A stretch of 62,411 nucleotides of DNA from contig MSXT01000010.1 of the NCBI GenBank assembly GCA_002083595.1, forward strand, positions 1-62,411, written 5' to 3'. This document shows, in pieces, positions 7,662-14,262 of the stretch. Every line of letters begins with the position of its first letter. Position 1 is the first letter of the stretch. The notes under the pieces were generated by a model that saw nothing but the letters and a program-made list of their open reading frames with translations, had not been told where the DNA came from and did no database searches. This DNA is from Proteobacteria bacterium ST_bin16. Its GTDB lineage: Bacteria; Pseudomonadota; Gammaproteobacteria; Burkholderiales; Nitrosomonadaceae. The translations under genes were made by a program, and so were the position numbers.

Positions 7662-8144
7662 ATGACCACACAAATTGAAATAGCCCGGCATCTTGATCTA
7701 TCAACCAGGCAAATCCGTGAACTTCAATCAGCCGGGGTACTCTCAAAGGGCGCAACATTGGATGAAGCACGGCTTGCTTATATTCGCCGGTTACGGGAGC
7801 AGGCCGCCGGGCGTGCTGCGACAAATGGATTAGACTTGGCCAGCGAACGGGCACGGCTGGCTAAAATGCAAGCGGATAAGCTGGAAGCTGAATTAGCGGC
7901 CAAGCGCGGCGATATGATTTCACTTACTGAAGCCGTAATGGGGTGGAGTGACTTAGTAAATGCTTTCCGGCAAAAGATGCTTTCCTTACCGGTACGGGCC
8001 AGTGATTCAATCCCGGGGATTACCGACCGGCGTAACGCGGAACGTATCCTTACCGGCATGGTGTATGAAGCACTATCCGAACTTTCACGCTGGAAGCCTG
8101 ACGGTACCGGGGAATCCGAAACCGAAGCAGAGGACAATATTTGA
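7662..8144 (+). CDS. Terminase small subunit-like (Nu1-type) DNA-packaging protein
   Basis: 160 residues. The N-terminus is a helix-turn-helix (IARHLDLSTRQIRELQSAG) as in Nu1/TerS proteins, which recognise the packaging site on phage DNA. The middle is a long coiled helix rich in Ala, Arg and Glu (SERARLAKMQADKLEAELAA, about residues 63-82), and the end (WSDLVNAFRQKMLSLPVR onward) is also typical of this family. No large terminase, portal or capsid gene is nearby. A lone TerS is a hallmark of phage-inducible chromosomal islands, which use it to redirect helper-phage packaging. Confidence 0.75.
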   Translation: MTTQIEIARHLDLSTRQIRELQSAGVLSKGATLDEARLAYIRRLREQAAGRAATNGLDLASERARLAKMQADKLEAELAAKRGDMISLTEAVMGWSDLVNAFRQKMLSLPVRASDSIPGITDRRNAERILTGMVYEALSELSRWKPDGTGESETEAEDNI

Positions 8145-8185
8145 CAGCGTAATCGTTCAGGATTATTGTTCGGGTAGGTGCTCAA

Positions 8186-8300
8186 CACACTTCACAAAGC
8201 GGATTGCCCCGCGCCCGATAGTCTGCGGTTTTTTTACGTCCATAGTTTGCCTATGGCCGGGTAGTGGGTAACGATACAATACCGGTGAAAGCCGGAAAAG
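8186..8300 (+). ncRNA. C4-antisense-RNA-like / ash-type leader
   Basis: The stretch around CCCGCGCCCGATAGTCTGCG (about 8208-8227), the T-run, and a clean hairpin CCATAG-TTTGC-CTATGG (8240-8256), followed by GTGGGTAACGAT, resemble the conserved C4 antisense RNA of P1/P4-type phages and the region translated as Ash/Icd-like proteins in enterobacterial prophages. C4 RNA silences a downstream antirepressor-type gene in cis. Exact ends cannot be set by eye. The next gene starts at 8388. Confidence 0.55.
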
Positions 8301-8387
8301 TTACCAGCCGTCTTTGTGCGGTGTTGAAGTACCTGGCTGCCTTCTCAACAAAGGCAAAATTCAACATATCACAAAGGAATCCCAAGC

Positions 8388-8696
8388 ATGGCTGTTAAAT
8401 CAATAAGTGCGCCCGCACGTCGCAAATCTAAATCAGTTGCACCAACCTCAACCCCTGCCAATGTAGTGCACTTGGATCCCAAGCGAAAGAAGCTTAAAAA
8501 ATATCAGTGGCAAACCGAATTAATTGAGTTCATGAAATCGCTATCCCCAGACGAAACCACACTAATTAAAAGATTCACGAATCTGCTTTGCGAACAACCG
8601 GAAACAAAGCGTGCACAGCTTCAACCGTGCGAATTGATTCAATTACCTGCTGCAAAAAAACGCGCTTCAAAGTTCGAGGAAATAAAAATGGTTTAG
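8388..8696 (+). CDS. Hypothetical basic island protein downstream of the C4-like RNA
   Basis: 102 residues, unrecognised. The first ~40 residues are Lys/Arg/Ser/Ala-rich and probably disordered; the remainder has one or two helices (WQTELIEFMKSLSPDETTLI). The net charge is strongly positive, suggesting nucleic-acid binding. The ribosome site CAAAGGAA lies about 10 bases before the start. Its place after the C4-like leader is where P1/P4 relatives carry a gene kept silent by C4 RNA (positional inference). Confidence 0.6.
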   Translation: MAVKSISAPARRKSKSVAPTSTPANVVHLDPKRKKLKKYQWQTELIEFMKSLSPDETTLIKRFTNLLCEQPETKRAQLQPCELIQLPAAKKRASKFEEIKMV

Positions 8697-8705
8697 GTTG
8701 AACGG

Positions 8706-8754
8706 TCGCCAAAATTGGCGAACGAGGATTTATTTCTGTTCCTCAAATTGAGGA
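8706..8754. repeat. Two palindromes between the island units
   Basis: TCGCCAAAATTGGCGA (8706-8721) is a perfect 16-base palindrome, and CCTCAAATTGAGG (8742-8754) is a second inverted repeat. Neither is followed by a T-run, so they look more like dyad operators or structural ends than terminators. They fill part of the 293-base gene-free stretch 8697-8990, with the arm-type repeats and the internal att-like site. Confidence 0.5.
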
Positions 8755-8783
8755 TAAGAAAAAAGGGAGGTACTTTTCAAAAT

Positions 8784-8804
8784 GTGAGTAACTTTGTGAG
8801 TAAC
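8784..8804 (+). repeat. GTGAGTAAC repeats: likely integrase arm-type sites, unit 2
   Basis: Two direct GTGAGTAAC copies (8784-8792 and 8796-8804) are 12 bases apart, the same spacing as the second and third copies in unit 1 (2587 and 2599). They precede the second integrase gene, so this stretch is equivalent to the left end of unit 1. Confidence 0.6.
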
Positions 8805-8859
8805 TTTTTATTTTTTGAAAGTTATACTGGCTTAAATAGGAATCCACAGAGAATTTTAT

Positions 8860-8872
8860 GACTCCCATCCTC
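8860..8872 (+). other. Internal att-like site between tandem units
   Basis: GACTCCCATCCTC differs from the tRNA copy (2452-2464) at one base. Its left flank (AGAATTTTATGA) also resembles the left flank of the right-end site at 11119-11131 (AGAATATTTTATGA). This suggests a junction where a second element inserted beside the first. Confidence 0.45.
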
Positions 8873-8990
8873 ATATAAATTGGTATAAATAGGACAATAA
8901 ATCAATAGATTGACTCTGAATTTTGTCCAAAGCAATCTCGTGGAATATAATGTCATCCAACTTTTAGGGAAAGACGGATGGTAAGACGAG

Positions 8991-9639
8991 ATGGCTAAGG
9001 AAGTCAAAAAGCTAAAAGCAGTACAAATCAATTCACTCCCACCCGGCACTCACTCAGACGGCGACAATCTGCTTTTACGGGTAAGAGATTCCGGTTCTCG
9101 TAGCTGGGTATTTCGATATAAGCAAAATGGCAGAGCTATCGAGCTTGGATTAGGTTCGACAACCGATAGAACGCTGGCTGAAGCTCGTGAAATCGCGACT
9201 AACATGCGGCGTGCAATTGCAAATGGCCAATCCCCTAAAGAAGTATTGCGAACAGAAAAGCCCAGCAAGACTTTTTCTGATTATGCACTCGAATGTATAG
9301 AACATAAAAAGGCTGGCTGGCGAAACAGCAAACACGAAAGCCAATGGAGAAACACGCTTATGCAATATGCATTTCCATTAATAGGCGACAAATCCATCAC
9401 AGATATTGGCGTGGATGATGTTAAAACTGTACTCAATCCGATATGGAAAGGCAAGACGGAAACTGCCTCAAGGGTAAGACAGCGAATTGAAGTTGTGCTG
9501 GATTACGCTTTTCTTCATGAAAATATCGATAAAAGTAACCCTGCCCGATGGAAAGGCTGCTTAGACCACATATTTGCAGCTCCGAAAAAAGTATCTCCAG
9601 TCGTTCATTTTAATGCGATTCCTTATGCCGATTTATTTA
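8991..9639 (+). pseudogene. Truncated tyrosine integrase of unit 2
   Basis: The N-terminal ~216 residues of a P4-type integrase are present: a DUF4102-like part (DGDNLLLRVRDSGSRSWVFR) and the SAM-like core-binding domain (KTFSDYALECIEHKKAGW onward). The reading frame runs into solo IS ends at 9640, and the whole catalytic domain (Arg, HxxR and Tyr motifs) is missing, so it cannot recombine DNA. It is clearly diverged from the unit 1 integrase and is not a recent copy of it. Confidence 0.88.
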
Positions 9640-9678
9640 GGCTCTAGACTAGCAGAGACAATCTGTTAGTCTAGAGCC
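9640..9678. mobile_element. 39-bp abutted IS1595-element ends (solo relic)
   Basis: The 12-base arms GGCTCTAGACTA and TAGTCTAGAGCC are the terminal repeats of the IS at 35118-35845, here only 15 bases apart. The left half matches the IS left end (through GCAGAGA) and the right half the IS right end (ATCTGTTAGTCTAGA). The relic sits exactly between the truncated integrase and the alpA tail, where a deletion has occurred. Confidence 0.8.
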
Positions 9679-9680
9679 TA

Positions 9681-9733
9681 CGGAGCTTCACAGGTGGCTT
9701 GCTGACCCGATTAATTACCGGGTAGGAGAGTGA
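9681..9733 (+). pseudogene. 3' remnant of a second alpA gene
   Basis: Read from 9683 it gives ELHRWLADPINYRVGE and a stop at 9731-9733, nearly the same as the AlpA C-terminus in unit 1 (ELHRWLADPISYRAGE). Everything upstream is lost at the IS relic. It shows that unit 2 once had the same int-alpA-CHC2 order. Confidence 0.88.
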
Positions 9734-9735
9734 TC

Positions 9736-10236
9736 ATGCAAACACTCACGAAAAGACCGCGCCCTGCAAAGGTGGTAGCTGGCGCAAACTCACGCCCAAA
9801 CCATCCCACGTATGACCCATTAACCGAAGTCACTAGCCGCTTAAAAAGCGTGATCAAACGGCATAACGGCGGCTTGCTGGCATTCTGCCCCTCCCACGAT
9901 GACCGCAAAGGCCGCAGCCTTTCCGTGACTCTGGGACGCCAAGGGCAGGTAATCATGCACTGCTTTGCAGGTTGTTCCATTCACGAAATCACGGCGGCTA
10001 TCGATCTGAACACTTCGGACTTGTTTATCCGCTCAGACTCGAAATACGAATCACAACCCAGCGCTTACTTTAACGACTGGCAAGTTCTAGGCGCACTGGG
10101 GCATGACGCTCTTATCGTGCTGATTGCAGCCCGAACCGGCAAAGCCTTGCCGGAAGCCGATGTTGCCACCCTTTCTGGGGCTGTTATCCGTATCCATGAA
10201 GCTGCGAATTTTTCGAGAGGTGCATGCCATGAGTAA
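9736..10236 (+). CDS. Second CHC2-type zinc-finger primase-like protein
   Basis: About 166 residues and strongly similar to the protein at 5038. The zinc ligands are kept (FCPSHDDRKGRS and MHCFAGCS). The ATG at 9736 aligns with the unit 1 start; a GTG at 9730 is possible. The frame ends with a tail unlike the unit 1 protein and overlaps the broken DUF3987 gene. It is intact as a reading frame, but its regulator and integrase are gone, so expression is uncertain. Confidence 0.75.
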   Translation: MQTLTKRPRPAKVVAGANSRPNHPTYDPLTEVTSRLKSVIKRHNGGLLAFCPSHDDRKGRSLSVTLGRQGQVIMHCFAGCSIHEITAAIDLNTSDLFIRSDSKYESQPSAYFNDWQVLGALGHDALIVLIAARTGKALPEADVATLSGAVIRIHEAANFSRGACHE

Positions 10237-11117
10237 CCTAGCAAACGAAGCAACAGAAATGCTTAATGGCATAGGCAGCAGGAAAGCCGCAAATCGTACC
10301 ATGCTGCATGCAGCCAATCCGTTAAGGGGCGAAACCTCAGCCCAGCATTAACGATACACCTGAAGCCGATTTTAACGACTGGCCTGAACCGCAGCCGATG
10401 ACCGCTAAAATTAAACCGGAACCCTACCCTATTGACGCATTGCCAGGCACGATACGGGCGGCAGTTGAAGAAGTGTCGGGATTCGTTAAAGCCCCCTTGC
10501 CACTGGTAGCATCTTCTGCACTGGCGGCCTTGTCGCTGGCTTGTCAGGCGCATGTCGATGTAAAACGGGCTGACCGGCTGCGTGGGCCATCGGCGTTATT
10601 CTCTTTGATTATTGCCGATTCCGGTGAGCGTAAAACGACCTGTGACGGTTTTTTTACATCGCCAATACGCCAATATCAAGTGGAACAAGCGGAAGCCATG
10701 AAACCAGAGATTGAGGAATATCACGCCAAAATTGCGGCATGGGAAGCGGAACGGGACGGATTGCTATCGGCGATCAAGGAATCGAGCAAGAAAGGCAAAC
10801 CTACCGACAAGCTGCGGGCCGAACTGGTTGAGCTGGAACACGATAAGCTGGAACCTCCTAGAATCCCCCGCTTATTGTACGCAGACACAACACCCGAAGC
10901 GCTGGCCTACGGGTTGGCAAAGCAGTGGCCTTCGGCGGGCATCATGTCCAGTGAAGCGGGCGTTGTTCTTGGTTCGCATGGTATGGGTAAGGAATCGATC
11001 ATGAAGAATCTAGGTATGTTGAATCAGCTTTGGGTTGGCAACAGTTTAGATATTGACCGGCGAACACCGGAATCCCTCACAGTACGCGGAGCACGGCTGA
11101 TCATTGGAAATGGTTAA
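10229..11117 (+). pseudogene. DUF3987 primase/helicase-like gene, frameshifted and 3' truncated
   Basis: A start at 10229 (MSNLANEATEMLNGIG) runs to a stop at 10349-10351, while the homologous continuation NDTPEADFNDWPEPQP, then the open frame from 10398, is in another frame; the shift lies between 10326 and 10349. The frame then carries the DUF3987 N-terminal half, with a weak P-loop-like IADSGERKTT and a charged coiled region. It stops at 11117 right after the conserved RGARLIIG stretch, so the C-terminal half is missing. DUF3987 takes the place held by DUF3631 in unit 1. Confidence 0.8.
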
Positions 11118-11750
11118 AGAATATTTTATGAATCCCATCTTCGCCACGGTTCGATAGCATGCGTTTTCCTGCACTGTTTGAAATCCCGCATCCGCCATAA
11201 AAACCGGCAACAGACCCAGTATATGATCGTGAATCTCTTCAAACCAGCGCACGAACCAAGAGATTATCTGCATACCAGCATCATGCGGCGCACCAAAGTC
11301 TGCCACATGCAGTTCGCCGCCGGGTTTCAGAACACGAAATGCTTCCCGGAGCGCCTGCTGCTTATCTTCTCTCGTCAGATGATGCAGCATCAAACTGGCG
11401 AATACACGATCAAAACTCTCATCCGGATAAGGCAGGCAAGTTGCCGAACCTTGTTGCAGGGTGACGTTTTGCTCCGCTTTCTCGATCTTTTCGCGCGCGA
11501 TGTTCAAAGCCTGCAAATCCATATCCAGCCCATAAACTGTCGCACCCGGTTCGGTTTGTTTGATCAGCAACGTCAACGTCCCGGTACCGCACCCCATGTC
11601 CAAAACTGTCTGCCCGGACTGAACATGGGCTTGCGCAATCAATGCCGCCTTGATTCCCGATTCGGGAAAGAGCCGTCGCATCATGGGATCGTAGTAGCGC
11701 GTCAGCCAGTGGAAATGAAACGCTGGGATGAAATCGGGCCGCTTGTTCAT
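11046..11750 (-). CDS. Class I SAM methyltransferase with island-derived C-terminus
   Basis: The native part is a UbiE-like Rossmann methyltransferase: SAM motif I is VLDMGCGTGTLTL (about residues 49-61), the acidic loop is GLDMD, and motif post-I/IV is FDRVFASLMLHHL. The substrate is unknown. After RTVAKMGF the frame enters island DNA: the last ~30 residues are antisense to the DUF3987 gene. The normal family end (a final strand with its own stop) is therefore replaced. The gene is 9 bases downstream of the EamA transporter gene and shares its operon. It may still be active because the catalytic core is intact. Confidence 0.8.
   Translation of the reverse strand: MNKRPDFIPAFHFHWLTRYYDPMMRRLFPESGIKAALIAQAHVQSGQTVLDMGCGTGTLTLLIKQTEPGATVYGLDMDLQALNIAREKIEKAEQNVTLQQGSATCLPYPDESFDRVFASLMLHHLTREDKQQALREAFRVLKPGGELHVADFGAPHDAGMQIISWFVRWFEEIHDHILGLLPVFMADAGFQTVQENACYRTVAKMGFIKYSLTISNDQPCSAYCEGFRCSPVNI
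11130..11146 (+). other. Right attachment site (attR) of the island
   Basis: GAATCCCATCTTCGCCA is a degenerate copy of the tRNA-Ser 3' end (GAATCCCATCCTCTCCGCCA), in the same orientation and three bases shorter. It lies 13 bases past the broken DUF3987 frame and inside the 3' end of the methyltransferase frame, marking the junction with host DNA. Confidence 0.55.
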
Positions 11751-11759
11751 GCAATCAGA

Positions 11760-12638
11760 TTAGCTCCGGTAGTTGCGTGCAGTGAGGCGGGTTGCCAGCA
11801 AATTTATACAAAGACCTGCAACAATTAAAGCCGCAGCGCCGATTTTCCACGGATAGATGGGTTCGTCCATCACCCATGCGGAACTCGCAAACCCGAACAC
11901 CGGTACAAGCAGTGAAAATGGCGCTACTGTCGCCGCCGGATAATGACTCATTAACCAGTTCCATGCCGCAAAACCCAGCAGGGTAACCGGGTAGGCATTA
12001 TAGCCAATGGCGACGGCAGAGCGCCACGTGAGTCCGGATAAGCTGTCGAGATCCCAGAAGTTTTGTTCAAAGATGAATGACACCAGCAAAAGCAGCGGCC
12101 AGGCAACGAAACTCCCCCATATGACCAACGCCAACATATCAATCTTGCCAAGCCGCTTGGAAATCAGATTGCCCGCACCCCACGAAGCTGCTGCTGCAAT
12201 GATCAGACCCATGCCCAGCGCCGAAATATCGCCGCCCAGATTGGCGGCGACAAGCCCAATACCGGAAAATGCAATAATCGCCCCGGCGATCTGCCAAACA
12301 GATGGCTTTTCATGCAAAAACATAACCGCCAGCAAGATAGTAAAAAACACCTGAACTTGCAGCAATAGCGAAGCCAAACCGGCGGTCGCACCGGCAGCCA
12401 TGCCGAAGAACAGCAACGTAAATTGCAACGCAAACATGGTAAATCCGAAAATCAGCACGTGCCGGAAAGCGACGGCAGGCCGCTGAACAAAAAAGACCGC
12501 CGGAAATGCCGCAAAAAAGAACCGCAACGCGCACAGCAGAATCGGCGGCAACTCCTCAAGCCCGGCCTTGATCATGACGAAATTGAATCCCCAGATCACC
12601 GCTACCGTGATGGCCAGTGCAATATGCTGCGGGGGCAT
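11760..12638 (-). CDS. EamA/DMT-family inner-membrane transporter
   Basis: 292 residues with ten hydrophobic segments arranged as two EamA repeats, the standard size for drug/metabolite exporters. The first repeat starts with ALAITVAVIWGFNFVMIKAG and the second around MGLIIAAAASWGAGNLISKRLG. The substrate cannot be told from sequence; relatives export amino acids or metabolites. It is the first gene of a two-gene unit with the methyltransferase. The 282-base gap to the next gene holds a REP-like repeat (12848-12905) and no gene. Confidence 0.9.
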   Translation of the reverse strand: MPPQHIALAITVAVIWGFNFVMIKAGLEELPPILLCALRFFFAAFPAVFFVQRPAVAFRHVLIFGFTMFALQFTLLFFGMAAGATAGLASLLLQVQVFFTILLAVMFLHEKPSVWQIAGAIIAFSGIGLVAANLGGDISALGMGLIIAAAASWGAGNLISKRLGKIDMLALVIWGSFVAWPLLLLVSFIFEQNFWDLDSLSGLTWRSAVAIGYNAYPVTLLGFAAWNWLMSHYPAATVAPFSLLVPVFGFASSAWVMDEPIYPWKIGAAALIVAGLCINLLATRLTARNYRS

Positions 12639-12847
12639 TATTTTTTGTGCTGAATGTAAGTTAAATTCCTGGAATCATAAGTCATCATGGTATCCGGTGT
12701 ATCTGGAAAAATAGCTGAAATCGCCATTGCCAAGATTGTTGAAGCACTAGAGTACAAGTGGATAGTAGCTTGAGTGTTGCAGCTCGAAATTTTTTGGAGA
12801 CGTTACGTCAATGGTAAGACTTGATTCTCGGGATGTTGCGCATCGTC

Positions 12848-12905
12848 ATTCCCGCACAGGCGGGAACCATGGTTGCAAGCAGCATGACGGGAATGCTGGG
12901 GTTCC
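12848..12905. repeat. REP-like dispersed repeat, copy A
   Basis: A hairpin ATTCCCGC-ACAG-GCGGGAA is followed by a tail with TTGCAnGCA, ATGAC, AATGnTGnGGT spaced as in copy B at 14101-14155. The two copies flank the methyltransferase gene at 12921-13898. Similar GCGGGAAT hairpins are common intergenic repeats in beta-proteobacterial genomes. Confidence 0.7.
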
Positions 12906-12920
12906 TTACGTCACTTCAAC

Positions 12921-13898
12921 CTAGCTAAACTTGTTATGAAAAAATTGCCTTATTCTGGAAAATAGTGAAGCTGTATTGACGGCTTTCTTATCTTTCCATT
13001 GCGCAATGGCTTTTTTGGCGCGCTCATCTGTAATACGAATCGGCCGATTAACCAGAAAATGATCAACCTCGGCATCTTCAGGATAAATATTATCGATATA
13101 AGGATCATGTTGTGTAACGGCAATCGGTATCCGGTTACCATCCTTAATCGCACTGATTACGAAACTACCACCCTGCTGTGCCTGCAAAATCCCAAATTCC
13201 GGATAATCATCACACCAAACTTTAATATTCTTGAAACCAGCATCTGCAATAATTTGCAATAAATCCGCCTCTGCATAGACTCTCATTTCAAGTGTTGAAC
13301 CTTCTCCCCCATGCCAGGTTAACCGGTCATATACCTCAATACTCTGATCTTTGCGTTGATTAACCAACAGCATACTTTGCTGATCCCGGACAATTCCAAA
13401 CTGATTCAAATGCGGAAAATGTTCAACCGTTTTTGGCAACATCGTATAAGGGACTGTCAACAACATCAATCCGTCCGGTTTCAATAAATGCCAACTGTTA
13501 ACAAACGCGACATGACGGGGTGGCGAAACATGTTCATAAACATCGGAGCTAATCAGTAAGTCGTAACTACCTACTGCCATATTTTCTATATTGCAAATGT
13601 CTAAAAATGGTTCCGCGTGGTAAAAATAATTTGTGTAGTCAAATAGATTCCTAAGCTTATCTGCATAATGCGGCGCATCACTCAACCCCATCGCTTTTCG
13701 GTTCCGGTCAGGAGAAAAATTAGCAAGCGGAACTGGTTTGCCATAAAAATGGTGTGACAGTGCGAACATCAATGCACGAAAACGGACAATCGATCCACAA
13801 TGTTGGCACGCCCCTCCCTCGCGGTGAAAATCCGGCACTACCACAGACTCTTTGCCACAAAGATTGCAGGTGTATTGTTTGTAATCCGGTGCAGACAT
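12921..13898 (-). CDS. SAM-dependent methyltransferase with N-terminal zinc finger
   Basis: 325 residues. The N-terminus has two CxxC pairs (CNLCG at about 11-15 and CQHCG at about 32-36) that form a zinc ribbon. A Methyltransf_11/12-like core follows, with the SSDVYEHVSPP stretch and LLKPDGLMLLTVPYT typical of glycan or surface-polymer-modifying methyltransferases. The SAM-binding glycine motif is weak, with FLDICNIEN instead of the DxGxGxG form, so activity should be judged with care. It is a single gene between two REP-like repeats. The substrate is unknown. Confidence 0.75.
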   Translation of the reverse strand: MSAPDYKQYTCNLCGKESVVVPDFHREGGACQHCGSIVRFRALMFALSHHFYGKPVPLANFSPDRNRKAMGLSDAPHYADKLRNLFDYTNYFYHAEPFLDICNIENMAVGSYDLLISSDVYEHVSPPRHVAFVNSWHLLKPDGLMLLTVPYTMLPKTVEHFPHLNQFGIVRDQQSMLLVNQRKDQSIEVYDRLTWHGGEGSTLEMRVYAEADLLQIIADAGFKNIKVWCDDYPEFGILQAQQGGSFVISAIKDGNRIPIAVTQHDPYIDNIYPEDAEVDHFLVNRPIRITDERAKKAIAQWKDKKAVNTASLFSRIRQFFHNKFS

Positions 13899-14100
13899 AT
13901 TGAAGAACCAATGAATGATGCTTAGTTTGGAAGAGAGAGCTCAGGAAAGATAAATCACCTTTTCCATGCGCGTTGAATGTACTGAAAGCCGACTAGGTTG
14001 TCAAACACTGGGGTAATCGATCGAGAAACGACGGTAGGAATGGGACAAATCTTGTCATTGCAATCTGCCTCAAAATAATCGCTGCACGATTCACATCGGC

Positions 14101-14155
14101 ATTCCCGCGCAAGCGGGAATGCCGGATTGCAGGCAATATGACAAGAATGTTGAGG
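14101..14155. repeat. REP-like dispersed repeat, copy B
   Basis: A perfect hairpin ATTCCCGC-GCAA-GCGGGAAT (14101-14120) has the same tail as copy A. It lies in the 364-base gap 13899-14262, which holds no gene and no other feature I can support. Confidence 0.7.
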
Positions 14156-14262
14156 TCAGGCTACACAGAATGACGTAAATCGCACACCGAGCCGCCTTTC
14201 AGACAATTGCGCAACGGAAAGCATTCAAAAATGGGGGTCAATGCTCCCATTCCGGATTAAAT

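Larger units (their letters stand above)
2472..11146 (+). mobile_element. Tandem integrative island at tRNA-Ser (P4/PICI-like satellite plus decayed relative)
   Basis: The island begins at the tRNA-Ser 3' end and stops inside a host methyltransferase gene. Unit 1 (2472-~8859) carries integrase, unknown gene, AlpA, CHC2 zinc-finger protein, DUF3631 protein, TubC-like protein, terminase-small-subunit-like protein and a C4-RNA-like leader. Unit 2 (~8860-11146) carries a truncated integrase, solo IS ends, an alpA tail, a second CHC2 protein and a broken DUF3987 gene. Both integrases are preceded by repeated GTGAGTAAC motifs. No capsid, tail, conjugation or partition gene is visible, so a satellite-type element is more likely than an ICE or full prophage. 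Confidence 0.8.

Noticed and set aside
7960..8271. 103-codon frame ending in an Ash/Icd-like peptide
   Set aside because: The Ash-like ending comes from the C4-like RNA region; the first part is an out-of-frame shadow of the terminase-like gene, so the RNA explanation is preferred.
11178..11828. 216-codon + strand frame opposite the methyltransferase
   Set aside because: Covers conserved SAM-binding motifs on the other strand and crosses into the EamA gene.
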